From: Candidatus Hydrogenedentota bacterium
GTDB taxonomy: Bacteria; Hydrogenedentota; Hydrogenedentia; Hydrogenedentales; JAEUWI01
Assembly: GCA_016791475.1 (NCBI GenBank)
Contig: JAEUWI010000056.1
Span: 1 to 44,171, forward strand
Length of the DNA stretch: 44,171 nucleotides
Direction: 5' to 3'
Position 1 is the first letter of the stretch; every line of letters starts with the position of its first letter. The translations under genes and the position numbers were made by a program. Shown here one piece after another: positions 33,921 to 42,983 of this stretch. The notes under the pieces are model-generated. The model saw only the letters and a program-made list of their open reading frames with translations. It was not told the origin of the DNA and did no database searches.

Positions 33921-36900
33921 ACACCTCGGCCCTCTTCATCCACCGCCCGGTCATGACCACCCTCGTCATGGTGGGTATCCTGCTCGTCGGTATCGCGGGG
34001 TATCGCGCCATGCCGGTGAGCGATCTGCCCAATGTAGACTTCCCCACGCTGTCGGTGAACGCGAGCCTGCCCGGCGCGAGTCCGGAGACCATGGCTTCGT
34101 CGGTGGCCACGCCGCTGGAGCGCCAGTTCTCCACCATTGCCGGCGTGACCTCCATGACCTCGGTGAACGCCCTGGGATCGACGAGTATCACGGTTCAGTT
34201 TGATCTGAATCGCGATATCGACGCCGCCGCGCAGGATATCCAGTCCGCCATCACCCAGTCACTCCGCCAGCTTCCGCGCGACATGCCGAATCCACCCTCG
34301 CTGCGCAAGCTGAACCCGGCGGACCAGCCAATTATTTTCCTCACGCTGAACTCGCCCCTGTTGCCCCTTTCCCAAGTGGACGAGTACGCCCAGACCATGG
34401 TGTCGCAGCGCATTTCCATGCTGCCCGGTGTGGCCCAGGTGCAGATCTACGGTTCGCAGAAGTACGCCGTGCGTGTCCAGGTGGATCCCCACAAGCTGGC
34501 GACGCGGGGCATCGGGGTGGACGAGGTGAGTCAGGCGATCCAAGGGGCGAACACGAACCTGCCGACGGGCACCCTCCACGGCGCGCACCAGTCCTATACC
34601 ATCGAGACCAGCGGCGAGCTGATGGAGGCGAAGGCCTTCGAACCCATCATCGTGACCTGGCGCGATGGCGCACCGGTGTACCTGCGGGATGTGGGACGCG
34701 TGGTCGACGCCGTCGAGAACGACAAGATCGCGAGCTGGTACAACGACACGCGCGGCGTGATCCTGGCGGTGCAGCGCCAGCCCGGCACGAACACGATTCA
34801 GATCGTGGACGCGATCAAGGGGCTCATGCCGGAGTTCGAAAGCGTGTTGCCGCCTTCCGTCAAGCTGAACGTGCTCTATGATCGATCCCAGGCCATTCGC
34901 GCCTCCGTGGCCGATGTGCAGTTTACCTTTGTCCTCACCGTGGCCCTCGTGGTGATGGTGATCTTTCTGTTCCTGCGCAACCTCACGGCCACGGTCATCC
35001 CCACGCTGGCGCTGGTGCTTTCCATCGTTGGTTCCTTCGCGGCGATGTACTTGATGAACTTCAGCATCGACAACCTGTCCCTCATGGCCCTCACCCTTTC
35101 GGTGGGCTTTGTCGTGGACGATGCCATCGTCATGATCGAGAATATCGTGCGCCACATGGAAAAGGGCGAGTCCCCCATGGAAGCCGCGCTGAAGGGCTCG
35201 AAGGAAATCGGCTTCACCATTATCTCCATGACCATCTCGCTCGTGGCGGTGTTTATCCCCGTGCTCTTCATGGGCGGCATCGTGGGGCGGCTGCTCCACG
35301 AGTTCGCCATCACCATCAGCATGGCGATTCTAATTTCCGGTTTCGTGTCACTGACCCTGACCCCCATGATGTGCAGCCGCTTCCTCCGCGATTATGAACA
35401 CGCGCCCCACGGCGTGCTGTACAACACGCTGGAGCGCTTTTTTGATGCCATGCTCGCGGTGTACGCCTGGACGCTCCGCCTTTCCATGCGCTTCAAGCTG
35501 CTCACCGTATTCAGCCTGATTCCGCTGATCGGCCTCACGGTATGGATGTTTTCCAGCATGCCCAAAGGCTTCATGCCCGCGGAAGACCTGAACCAGCTCG
35601 TTGCCATTACGGAAGGCGCCCAGGGGATTTCCTTCGAGGATATGAAGGCGCACCAGCAGAAGCTCGCCGCCATCGTGGCGGCCGATCCCGCCGTGGCCGG
35701 CTTCTCCTCCTCCGTGGGCGCGGGCGGTCCAAACGCTTCGGGCAATGCGGGCCGCATGTTTATCACCCTGAAGCCCCGGGGCGAGCGCGACACGATTGAC
35801 GATGTGATGAAGCGGCTGCGGAAAGACCTCGCCGCCGTGCCGGGCATCCGGGTGTTCATCCAGAACCGGCCCGCGATCAACGTGGGCGGCCAGACGACCA
35901 AGAGCCTCTATCAGTTCACACTCCAGGGCCTCGACACCGACCAGTTGTACGAGTACGCCCCGAAGCTGGAGGAGCGCCTGAAGACCCTCCCGGGCTTCCG
36001 CGACGTGTCCAGCGATCTGCAGATCTCAAATCCCCAGGTGCACATGGGGGTGGACCGGGAGAAGGCCGCTTCGCTGGGCGTCTCCATGCAGCAGGTTCAA
36101 AACGCCCTGTACACCGCCTATGGCGCGCGCCAGATCTCCACAATCTACGCGCCCAACAACCAGTACAACGTGATCATGGAAGTGCTTCCAGAGCTTCAGA
36201 AGGACCCGTCCTCGCTGGAGATGCTCTACGTCCGCGCTTCCGACGGGACCCTCGTGCCCTTGAGCACCATCTCCACGATCGAAAAGACCGTGGGGCCCTT
36301 GACCGTAAACCACCTCGGCCAGTTTCCGGCAGTCACGGTTTCTTTCAATCTGGAGCCGGGCTACTCCCTGGGCGACGCCGTCACACTCGTCAACGAGGCC
36401 GCGGCGGAGATTCTGCCCGAGGGCATTTCCACCAGCTTTCAGGGCACGGCCCAGGCCTTCGAGTCTTCCATGGTGGGATTGAATATTCTCATACTGGCGG
36501 CGATCGTCATCATCTATATTGTGCTCGGGATCCTGTATGAGAGCTTCATCCACCCTATCACGATTCTGTCCGGGTTGCCCTCGGCCGGCGTAGGCGCCCT
36601 GCTGACCCTGCACTTGTTCGGGATGGACCTGAACCTCTTTTCCCTCGTGGGCCTCATCCTGCTCATCGGCATTGTGAAGAAAAACGCCATCATGATGGTG
36701 GACTTTGCCCTGGAGGCTCAGCGCGAGCGCAACGTGCCCCCGGCGGAAGCCATCTACGACGCGTGCATCGTTCGCTTTCGCCCCATCATGATGACCACCA
36801 TGGCCGCGCTCATGGGCACGCTGCCCATCGCCATGGGCCACGGCGCGGGCGCCGAATCGCGCCAGCCCCTGGGTCTTGCGGTCGTGGGCGGATTGCTCTT

Positions 36901-37033
36901 CTCCCAGGTCATCACGCTCTATGTCACGCCCTGCTTCTACATCTACATGGAAAAGCTGCAACAGTTGCTGAAGCGCTCGAAGTCGCCAGAGACCGCGACC
37001 GGTGAAAGCGCGGGGGAGGTGGCGGCGGGGTAA
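33917..37033 (+). CDS. RND-family efflux transporter (HAE1/AcrB-like)
   Basis: A 1038-residue inner-membrane pump driven by protons. The 12-helix layout with two large periplasmic loops is intact. Proton-relay residues are present: the Asp-Asp pair in SVGFVVDDAIVMIENI (TM4) and Lys in GIVKKNAIMMVDFAL (TM10). FIHRPVMTTLVMVGI opens the protein as in AcrB/MexB. The start overlaps the MFP stop as ATGA. Substrates cannot be told from sequence; MdtB/MdtC-like or multidrug roles are both possible. Confidence 0.96.
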   Translation: MNTSALFIHRPVMTTLVMVGILLVGIAGYRAMPVSDLPNVDFPTLSVNASLPGASPETMASSVATPLERQFSTIAGVTSMTSVNALGSTSITVQFDLNRDIDAAAQDIQSAITQSLRQLPRDMPNPPSLRKLNPADQPIIFLTLNSPLLPLSQVDEYAQTMVSQRISMLPGVAQVQIYGSQKYAVRVQVDPHKLATRGIGVDEVSQAIQGANTNLPTGTLHGAHQSYTIETSGELMEAKAFEPIIVTWRDGAPVYLRDVGRVVDAVENDKIASWYNDTRGVILAVQRQPGTNTIQIVDAIKGLMPEFESVLPPSVKLNVLYDRSQAIRASVADVQFTFVLTVALVVMVIFLFLRNLTATVIPTLALVLSIVGSFAAMYLMNFSIDNLSLMALTLSVGFVVDDAIVMIENIVRHMEKGESPMEAALKGSKEIGFTIISMTISLVAVFIPVLFMGGIVGRLLHEFAITISMAILISGFVSLTLTPMMCSRFLRDYEHAPHGVLYNTLERFFDAMLAVYAWTLRLSMRFKLLTVFSLIPLIGLTVWMFSSMPKGFMPAEDLNQLVAITEGAQGISFEDMKAHQQKLAAIVAADPAVAGFSSSVGAGGPNASGNAGRMFITLKPRGERDTIDDVMKRLRKDLAAVPGIRVFIQNRPAINVGGQTTKSLYQFTLQGLDTDQLYEYAPKLEERLKTLPGFRDVSSDLQISNPQVHMGVDREKAASLGVSMQQVQNALYTAYGARQISTIYAPNNQYNVIMEVLPELQKDPSSLEMLYVRASDGTLVPLSTISTIEKTVGPLTVNHLGQFPAVTVSFNLEPGYSLGDAVTLVNEAAAEILPEGISTSFQGTAQAFESSMVGLNILILAAIVIIYIVLGILYESFIHPITILSGLPSAGVGALLTLHLFGMDLNLFSLVGLILLIGIVKKNAIMMVDFALEAQRERNVPPAEAIYDACIVRFRPIMMTTMAALMGTLPIAMGHGAGAESRQPLGLAVVGGLLFSQVITLYVTPCFYIYMEKLQQLLKRSKSPETATGESAGEVAAG

Positions 37034-37048
37034 GGGTCACACATCGAA

Positions 37049-37106
37049 CCGATCAGACGGATTGGACGGATCGGATTGGACGGATCGGTCTGATCCGTCC
37101 GATCGG
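37049..37106. repeat. GATC-rich repeat and inverted repeat after the efflux operon
   Basis: ATTGGACGGATCGG is repeated exactly twice in tandem (37061-37074, 37075-37088). It is flanked by the inverted pair GATCAGAC (37051-37058) and GTCTGATC (37088-37095). The whole block begins 15 bases after the RND stop codon. No T run follows, so it is not a standard terminator, though it could stabilise the mRNA 3' end. Confidence 0.88.
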
Positions 37107-37126
37107 CGCACGGCAGGCCTCCCCCC

Positions 37127-37155
37127 TAGACTTCCCCCGCCCTGGTCATTATAAT
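37127..37155 (+). promoter_or_regulatory. Sigma70 promoter placed to give a leaderless mRNA
   Basis: TAGACT (37127-37132), 17 bases, consensus TATAAT (37150-37155). The ATG of the next gene is only 7 bases past the -10 box, about where transcription would start. No ribosome-binding sequence is visible. Confidence 0.72.
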
Positions 37156-37162
37156 CTCGGCC

Positions 37163-38476
37163 ATGAACCCTTTCCCACGATCCTACAGAAATAGCCCGGC
37201 GCTGCTGCTCACCCTGCTCCCGATACTTTTCGGGGCGACCGGCTGCGAGCACACGGGCCTGATGAAGACCCCCAATCTCTACCTCGTTTCCGGGGAGGAT
37301 CCCTTTGCGGACCTGCCCGCGACCCGGAAGACGGTGGATGTGAATCTCGTTTACGCCACCGACCGTTCCCCGGAGTTGGAGGTGGATCCGAAGAAGCGCC
37401 AGGGTACCGGCAATCAGTACGGCCACGAGAATGACGACCACCTCTTCTATGGCCGCGCCACGGTGACGCTGGGCGAGGGGGTCACCTGGGAAGAGCTCCA
37501 CGACGCCAGCCTCACGCGGCAGCGCAACCATCGCTTTGTGCCCGAGTTGACCCACACGCGCCAGTTGGGCCGTTTTCCCGCCGCTTCCGGCGCGTGGCGA
37601 ATGGAGAATGGCGCCCTCACCGCCGGCCCTTCACAGGAGGAGGCCGCGGCGGATTTCGCCGGCCTGGTGTCCCAGGAACTCGCGGACGCCGCACGCAAGG
37701 AAGCCTTTGTCTTCGTCCACGGCTACAACAACCAGTTTCACCATGCGGCCCTGACCATGGCCCAGGTGTGGCACTTCATGGGCCGACCCGGCGTACCGCT
37801 GATTTACACCTGGCCCGCGGGCCACGGCGGGTTGCGGGGATACACCTCCGACGTGGAGTCGGCGGAGTTTACGACCTTTCACATCAAACAGTTTCTGCGC
37901 GCCCTGGCCGCCGTTCCCGAACTGGAAAAGATTCACATTCTGGCCCACAGCCGGGGCACGGAAGTGGTCACCACGGCCGTCAAGGAGCTCATGCTGGAGT
38001 ATCGCGGATCTGGTCAGGACACGCGCACCGCGCTCAAACTGGGCAATATCATTCTGGCGGCGCCCGACCTCAACCTTCAGACCGCCCGCCAGACCCTGGT
38101 GGCCGAGGGCACCATCTTTGTGCCGGAGCGCTTCACGGTCTACCTCTCGGAGAGTGACCGCGCGCTGAAGATTTCCTCCTGGTTTACGGACAGCGTGAAA
38201 CGCCTCGGCAGCATTATCTTCGAGGACCTGAGTCCCCGGGATCGCGCCGCCATCGCCAGCCTGCCCAACATGAATTTTATCGATGTGAACGTGGAAAGCG
38301 ACATCACCGGCCACGCCTATTTCTGGATCAATCCCGGCGCAAGTTCCGATGTGATCCTGCTCTTGCGCGACGACAAAGAGCCCGGCGCGGAAAATGGTCG
38401 CCCGCTCGTTCCACTGATGGACAATTTCTGGCAGTTGAACGACGACTACCTGAAGGGAAATACCCCCGTCCGGTAG
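37163..38476 (+). CDS. DUF900-family alpha/beta hydrolase, predicted lipoprotein
   Basis: A 437-residue exported protein with a signal peptide ending GATGC (Cys28, a slightly imperfect lipobox). The hydrolase domain shows EAFVFVHGYNNQFHHAALTM, LIYTWPAGHGGLRGYTSDVE, the nucleophile elbow HILAHSRGTE (Ser in AHSRG), and the later LAAPDLNLQTARQ, matching the DUF900 family. The catalytic His is probably in TGHAYFWINP. Activity is presumably as an esterase or lipase; the substrate is unknown. No ribosome site is seen and the promoter lies right in front (see 37127-37155). Confidence 0.9.
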   Translation: MNPFPRSYRNSPALLLTLLPILFGATGCEHTGLMKTPNLYLVSGEDPFADLPATRKTVDVNLVYATDRSPELEVDPKKRQGTGNQYGHENDDHLFYGRATVTLGEGVTWEELHDASLTRQRNHRFVPELTHTRQLGRFPAASGAWRMENGALTAGPSQEEAAADFAGLVSQELADAARKEAFVFVHGYNNQFHHAALTMAQVWHFMGRPGVPLIYTWPAGHGGLRGYTSDVESAEFTTFHIKQFLRALAAVPELEKIHILAHSRGTEVVTTAVKELMLEYRGSGQDTRTALKLGNIILAAPDLNLQTARQTLVAEGTIFVPERFTVYLSESDRALKISSWFTDSVKRLGSIIFEDLSPRDRAAIASLPNMNFIDVNVESDITGHAYFWINPGASSDVILLLRDDKEPGAENGRPLVPLMDNFWQLNDDYLKGNTPVR

Positions 38477-38486
38477 ATGTCACACT

Positions 38487-40784
38487 TCACGGGCTAAGCT
38501 TAAGTCCGAAGATTGCAGTTTCCGACAGGGAGCCGGCCACGGGTGCCACACGGGGCTCGTCCGCAAGCGCCGGATCGATCAACAGCGCCGTGTCTCCCTT
38601 TTTCAGGGCAAGCGCGAAGCAATGCTCACCCAGAGTGGTGAGGACTTTCCCATCGATCCCGGAGACGCGCGGCGGTCCGCTGAATTCGGCCCGTATTCGG
38701 CAGGGCTCGCCCGCCAGACTCGTCACCTGCACCCAGACCGTCTTTCCCTTCTCGCGCGCGGCACTCACGAGAAACGCGCCCTCGGCACGCCACTGGTAAA
38801 AGGTGCCATCGGTCCACGCGCCCGGTACGGCGGGGAAAATCCGGATCAGCGGACCGTCCGGCCCATCCCAGCTTTGCAGCAGCATGTCGTGGATGGACTG
38901 GGCGGCGGAGAGGGGCGTCTCGATGACCGGTCCGGCCTCGCGATACATGGTGTTCGGTTCGATGAAGCGCTTGAGGCCGTTGAGGTAGCCGAGGGCGCGG
39001 TCGCCATCGCCGATGGCGGCGGCAATGGAGGCCCCGCCCGTGAAGGAATAGCCGAAGAGGGCCTCGGGGAAGTGGTGCCAGTGTTCGAGCGAGCGGAGAA
39101 TGCGCGCCCGGCCATCGGTCTGCTCTACATTGACCTGATACAGCGGATAGACCATGAGCAGGTGGGAGTAATGGCGGTGGCTGGAGTCCAGCGGCACATC
39201 CCGGGCGATGAGAAAACCCTCCTCTCCCTCGGGGAAGGGCGTCAGGCGCGCCGCGATGTCCCGCCAGGCGGGCGCCAGGGGATCGCCCGTGCCCAGCCGC
39301 GCGTCAATTTTCATCAGCGTCTCCACGCCCCACCGCAGCAGCGCGAGATCATAGTTGCAGTCAGGCCCTGTCTTGTATTCCGGCGAACGCGTGCGCGGCA
39401 GATGCAGCTTGCCGTCCGCCCCTTCCTCCAGGAAATGGCGGTGATAGTTCACCGCGCGGCGCAGCACCGGATAGAGCGTGTCGCGCAGGAGCCCATCATC
39501 GAGATTCATGCGGTAATGCAGCCACACATTGTGACAGGCCCAGAGCAGGTTGCCCACCTCGGGATCCCCCGCATCGCCGGGACGCTCCACCAGACTCGGA
39601 TAGAAGGTGCCGCCGGTGAGGCGCGCCGTGGTGGATCGGTAGAGGCCCGCCGAGTCCTCCCGATATTCGGGCAGAACATTGGCGATAAGATTCGGGAGAT
39701 AGTCACGGAGGCTGTTGGGCAGGGGCTCGGCCAGTTCGAGGTGATTCGAGGTGTAGAGGGGCCAGTAGGTCAACTGGACGTTGAGGTTCCACCAGATGCC
39801 CGGCCACGGCGTCGGCTGGTCCCAGGGTCCCATAATGCCGAGGATTACCCCGTCCCGGCGGGTCGCCGCACGGATCTTGTAGATCTGGTTCCAGTAAAAG
39901 CTCTGCCACCACGAATCAGGCAGGGAGAGAAAGCTCTGCTGGTAGTGGTCGCGCCAGGCCGCCTGATGGCTGTTCACAAAGTCCGCCCAGGGCAGCGCCG
40001 AAGTCGCCCGGACGGCATCGGCCGCGCTCCGGGCAATCACGGCGGGCTCTCCGGGCCAGGCGTACTGGGTGCTCGCGAATAACGTTCGCCATCCGTCCTC
40101 CTCGCCCTCGCGCCACGCCGTGGCGTAGCCCCCTTCGCTCAGGGGCTGCACCCAGACCGGCAGGCCGGCCACCTCGGTCAGGTAACCCGCGGGATTCGGC
40201 GTCCAGGATTTTGCGTAGGAAGGGTCGGGCTTGATCGCCAGGCGCGGATGAACGGCCTCGCTCGCCTTCCACGTCCACGACGCGCTCGCTTCGGCCCCCG
40301 TGCCCTTCCAGCGCACCACCATGGCCATGGCTGAGCCGTGGACCAGGGAACGCACCGCGATTTCTCCTTCGCTGGTGCGGATCGTGCCCACGAGTTCACC
40401 TCGCAGCAGATCCAGGCGCAGATCGCACCCGGTCAACGCGCCCTTCGTCTCCAATACAAACTGACCGATAGGCAGCCGCCCCATGCCGTAGTTCATGACG
40501 CGATGATCTTCCACATCGCTCCGGCCCACCTGCCACGCCACATGGTGATCATCCAGCGCGCGGACCGTGGCCCCCAGCATGCCATTGCCCAGGTAAGGCG
40601 CCTCCCACCAGTCTCCCGGCAACCGCTCCCAAACCGGATCCGCCGCCGCCAGCACCGCCGCCAGATCATCGTCCGTCGGCGCAAGGGGATCAGGCTCCGC
40701 AGCGGCGCGAAGAGCGATTGCAATGAAGGCCAGCACCAGAACGACACCGGCAACAAGCACGCGAAAGGAGTGAAAGGTTCCCAC
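38487..40784 (-). CDS. Exported GH95-like glycoside hydrolase
   Basis: A 765-residue secreted enzyme. GTG 40784 has GGGAG 7 bases upstream and gives a clean signal peptide (FHSFRVLVAGVVLVLAFIAI). Upstream in-frame Met codons give no signal. The N-terminal beta domain (WWEAPYLGNGMLGATVR) and the (alpha/alpha)6 barrel (WPGIWWNLNVQLTYWPLYTS, WACHNVWLHYRMN, SPEYKTGPDCNYDLALLRWG, SSHRHYSHLLMVYPLY, FTGGASIAAAIGDGDRA) match the GH95 family, known for alpha-L-fucosidases and galactosidases. The exact sugar is not determinable here. It is convergent with the DUF900 gene. Confidence 0.87.
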   Translation of the reverse strand: MGTFHSFRVLVAGVVLVLAFIAIALRAAAEPDPLAPTDDDLAAVLAAADPVWERLPGDWWEAPYLGNGMLGATVRALDDHHVAWQVGRSDVEDHRVMNYGMGRLPIGQFVLETKGALTGCDLRLDLLRGELVGTIRTSEGEIAVRSLVHGSAMAMVVRWKGTGAEASASWTWKASEAVHPRLAIKPDPSYAKSWTPNPAGYLTEVAGLPVWVQPLSEGGYATAWREGEEDGWRTLFASTQYAWPGEPAVIARSAADAVRATSALPWADFVNSHQAAWRDHYQQSFLSLPDSWWQSFYWNQIYKIRAATRRDGVILGIMGPWDQPTPWPGIWWNLNVQLTYWPLYTSNHLELAEPLPNSLRDYLPNLIANVLPEYREDSAGLYRSTTARLTGGTFYPSLVERPGDAGDPEVGNLLWACHNVWLHYRMNLDDGLLRDTLYPVLRRAVNYHRHFLEEGADGKLHLPRTRSPEYKTGPDCNYDLALLRWGVETLMKIDARLGTGDPLAPAWRDIAARLTPFPEGEEGFLIARDVPLDSSHRHYSHLLMVYPLYQVNVEQTDGRARILRSLEHWHHFPEALFGYSFTGGASIAAAIGDGDRALGYLNGLKRFIEPNTMYREAGPVIETPLSAAQSIHDMLLQSWDGPDGPLIRIFPAVPGAWTDGTFYQWRAEGAFLVSAAREKGKTVWVQVTSLAGEPCRIRAEFSGPPRVSGIDGKVLTTLGEHCFALALKKGDTALLIDPALADEPRVAPVAGSLSETAIFGLKLSP

Positions 40785-41556
40785 GATGAATCTCCCATGA
40801 CCCCGGCCCGGAACAGCACACGGGGCCGCACGGGCCATGCGTCCACTGTGCACGATCCCGAGGGGCAGTTGCCACTCAGGGGCCACCCCGGCGCGGAAAG
40901 CCGCAGGAGGCTCCACTTTGTGAGGAATTCACTACAAACGGCGCGCCAAAGGAGGTTGACCATTCCTGGTCGACATATAGCAAGCCATAAAACGGGGACA
41001 GCCACCTATAAAAAGGACTTCTTGAACGCGCCTTGAGAATTTGCTTGGGAAACCATTTCTAACATCGCCCCTTTTGAACCGGGAAGTATGTGCCGCGAGG
41101 GGGCGGCAGTACATGGCTTCGGCGTCCTGAGTAACGGGTTTCCGCCATCTCCCTAAACCCATACCTCATAATTGTTTCCCCGTCCACCACTGCAACGTCC
41201 GATCCTAATCTAAAGGGGAGGTCCATCAACCCTCCCCGTAAGCGGGCAGTTGCCCGCCCTTTCAAATTTCGGTCCTACGCGTGCAGGCGCTACCCACAGT
41301 AGGCTGCTACTTCCACGATGGGCAGCGCTTGTCCAGCGGAGTTTGTGGTGTCGGAATCACGCGACATTCCCATGATTGGCGCTTCCACCAACGTCATCGC
41401 CACCTTTCTGGACCGTCCTGGGCTGAAGGCGCTGGATCTCCTCGCGGACTTGGGGGAATTCCTGGTGGAGGCGGGCGTTTATGCGACTGCCGAAGATGTC
41501 TACAACCTGGATGTGTACTTCGACGGCGTCTCGGTGTCGGATGGGGCCGTGTACTA
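40785..41556. other. Gene-poor region with hairpins and a possible coding remnant
   Basis: About 770 bases without a firm gene. There are two adjacent perfect hairpins: GGGGAGG/CCTCCCC (41215-41221, 41231-41237) and GCGGGCA-gt-TGCCCGC (41242-41257), the second followed by CCTTTC. A GGGGACAGCCACC stretch near 40993-41006 recalls REP-type motifs, but I cannot confirm this. A plus-strand frame at 41318-41806 contains a protein-like, acidic stretch (PGLKALDLLADLGEFLVEAG) before running antisense into the acyltransferase; it has no ribosome site. Confidence 0.5.
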
Positions 41557-42618
41557 CTACTGCGACGGCGTACCGGAGGTTGCCGAGTTCGTCCGGGCGA
41601 GCCCGGCGGGCCATTTTGCTTTCCAGGCTTCGCCGAGGAAGAGGGTGCTCAGGAGGTGGCTGCGGCGGATCCCCATTTCCAGGGCGATGGGCATGAACAT
41701 GCCGAGGGAGACCTTGAGGACGATGAGTCCGGCGACGCCTTCGTCCCACGGGGTGAGGCCGGCGAGGCGGTTGGCCACGGCCATGCCGATGGTGTGGAAG
41801 ATGTAGATGGAGAAAGTGGCGTTGCCGATGGGGCCGAGGCCGGGCACTTCGCGCCGGTAGCGGAAGGCGAGGGCGCAGAAGGCGCAGCCGGTGACGAGGT
41901 TGAGCACCCCCCACTTCAGCACGATGAAATCGGGCAGGGGCAGGATGCCTCGGGCGTCGAGCTGCTCCAGGAGCATGCCCCCGGCGAAGCAGCCCCAGGC
42001 GATGGCCGCGGCGGCGCGACCGTGGAGCAGTTCGGGCCAGCGGCGGAGGGCGTAGCCCGCGAGGAAGTAGGGCATGAGCTGGACGAGACCGGCGTAGCCG
42101 AAGAAGCTGTTGAGGGGGAGGGCGAGGGAGACGACGTACCACGCGACGATGAGGACGGCGCAGGCGCGGGCGTTGCGGATCAGGGCGAAGCCGTCGATGA
42201 TGGCGATGACGACGAAGATGAGGAAGAGGGATTGGAGGTACCAGAGGTGCTCGAATCGGAAGGCGTAGGCCCGGAGCACGTCGCCCCAGCCGGGGACTTT
42301 GTTGACGCCGGGCATGACGAGGCGCATGAGCAGGAGCACGGTGGTCATGGTGACGAGGGGCAGGAGGAGGCGGCGCGCTTTGACCCGGAGTGATCGGGCG
42401 ATGTCGCCCCGGCCAACGGGCCGGATCGCATAGAGGTAGCCGGAGACGGCGGTGAAAATCTCCAGGGGAATATAGCGGATGAGTATTTCAAACTCGAAGT
42501 AGAAGCGGTCGGCCTTTTCGGCGTCCGCCAGGACGGCGTGATAGAGCACGACGATAAAAATCGCGAAGGCGCGAAGGGTATTGATGCTGTAGTCGCGGGT
42601 CGCGTTCGGATTTGACAT
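41557..42618 (-). CDS. Membrane acyltransferase (acyltransferase 3 family)
   Basis: A 353-residue membrane protein with about ten hydrophobic segments. The N-terminal family motif is clear: RAFAIFIVVLYHAVL, with the catalytic-type His. Then LEIFTAVSGYLYAIR, FRFEHLWYLQSLFLIFVVIA (the FEHLWYL block) and FSIYIFHTIGMAVANRL. These enzymes put acetyl or other acyl groups on surface glycans, lipids or antibiotics. ATG 42618 has AGGA upstream; further in-frame starts to 42816 precede a non-hydrophobic Pro/Arg-rich stretch. The target here is unknown, but neighbouring genes suit polysaccharide. Confidence 0.92.
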   Translation of the reverse strand: MSNPNATRDYSINTLRAFAIFIVVLYHAVLADAEKADRFYFEFEILIRYIPLEIFTAVSGYLYAIRPVGRGDIARSLRVKARRLLLPLVTMTTVLLLMRLVMPGVNKVPGWGDVLRAYAFRFEHLWYLQSLFLIFVVIAIIDGFALIRNARACAVLIVAWYVVSLALPLNSFFGYAGLVQLMPYFLAGYALRRWPELLHGRAAAAIAWGCFAGGMLLEQLDARGILPLPDFIVLKWGVLNLVTGCAFCALAFRYRREVPGLGPIGNATFSIYIFHTIGMAVANRLAGLTPWDEGVAGLIVLKVSLGMFMPIALEMGIRRSHLLSTLFLGEAWKAKWPAGLARTNSATSGTPSQ

Positions 42619-42983
42619 GGATAAGTCCTGGGAGCCGGGTAGCGGTGTTGCGGGCTTGTAAGGTATTTCCCGACGTGCGGGGCCGGTCTCGGCCGCCGCA
42701 TCCCTGAGTCGAAGGAGGCCACCCGGCAACCGTTGCATGGAGTCGCCGTGGTGCCGGGGGGGCATCGATTCTCCCAAATCGGGGGCGTGACCGTCTCGGT
42801 CCGTCTCCCTTGCCACCGCACCTCCTCATGCTGAAATACTATCATATGGAGGCTTTTTCCGGCAAATTCGGGTACTGGGGGCCGCACTGGCGTTCGTTGA
42901 ATTCTCTTCTTTCCACTTGCCTGACTGTCGCGCGCGATCTACAATCATCGTCGAACGCTTAACCCATCGGGGAGAACTGAACC
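42619..42983. other. Divergent intergenic region
   Basis: About 365 bases between the acyltransferase (minus) and the GH172-like gene (plus). The plus side carries the promoter at 42917-42945. For the minus side a weak TTGCCG, 18 bases, TAGTAT candidate lies around 42840-42870, which would leave a leader of about 200 bases. No other element is seen. Confidence 0.5.
42917..42945 (+). promoter_or_regulatory. Sigma70-type promoter of the DUF2961/GH172 gene
   Basis: TTGCCT, exactly 17 bases, TACAAT. Transcription would begin near 42952, about 32 bases before the ATG, and the ribosome site GGGGAG lies within that leader. Confidence 0.7.

Noticed and set aside
41281-42393. A 370-codon plus-strand frame
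   Set aside because: It is antisense to the acyltransferase and is dominated by Glu/Gly/Asp, a typical shadow of a GC-rich membrane gene.
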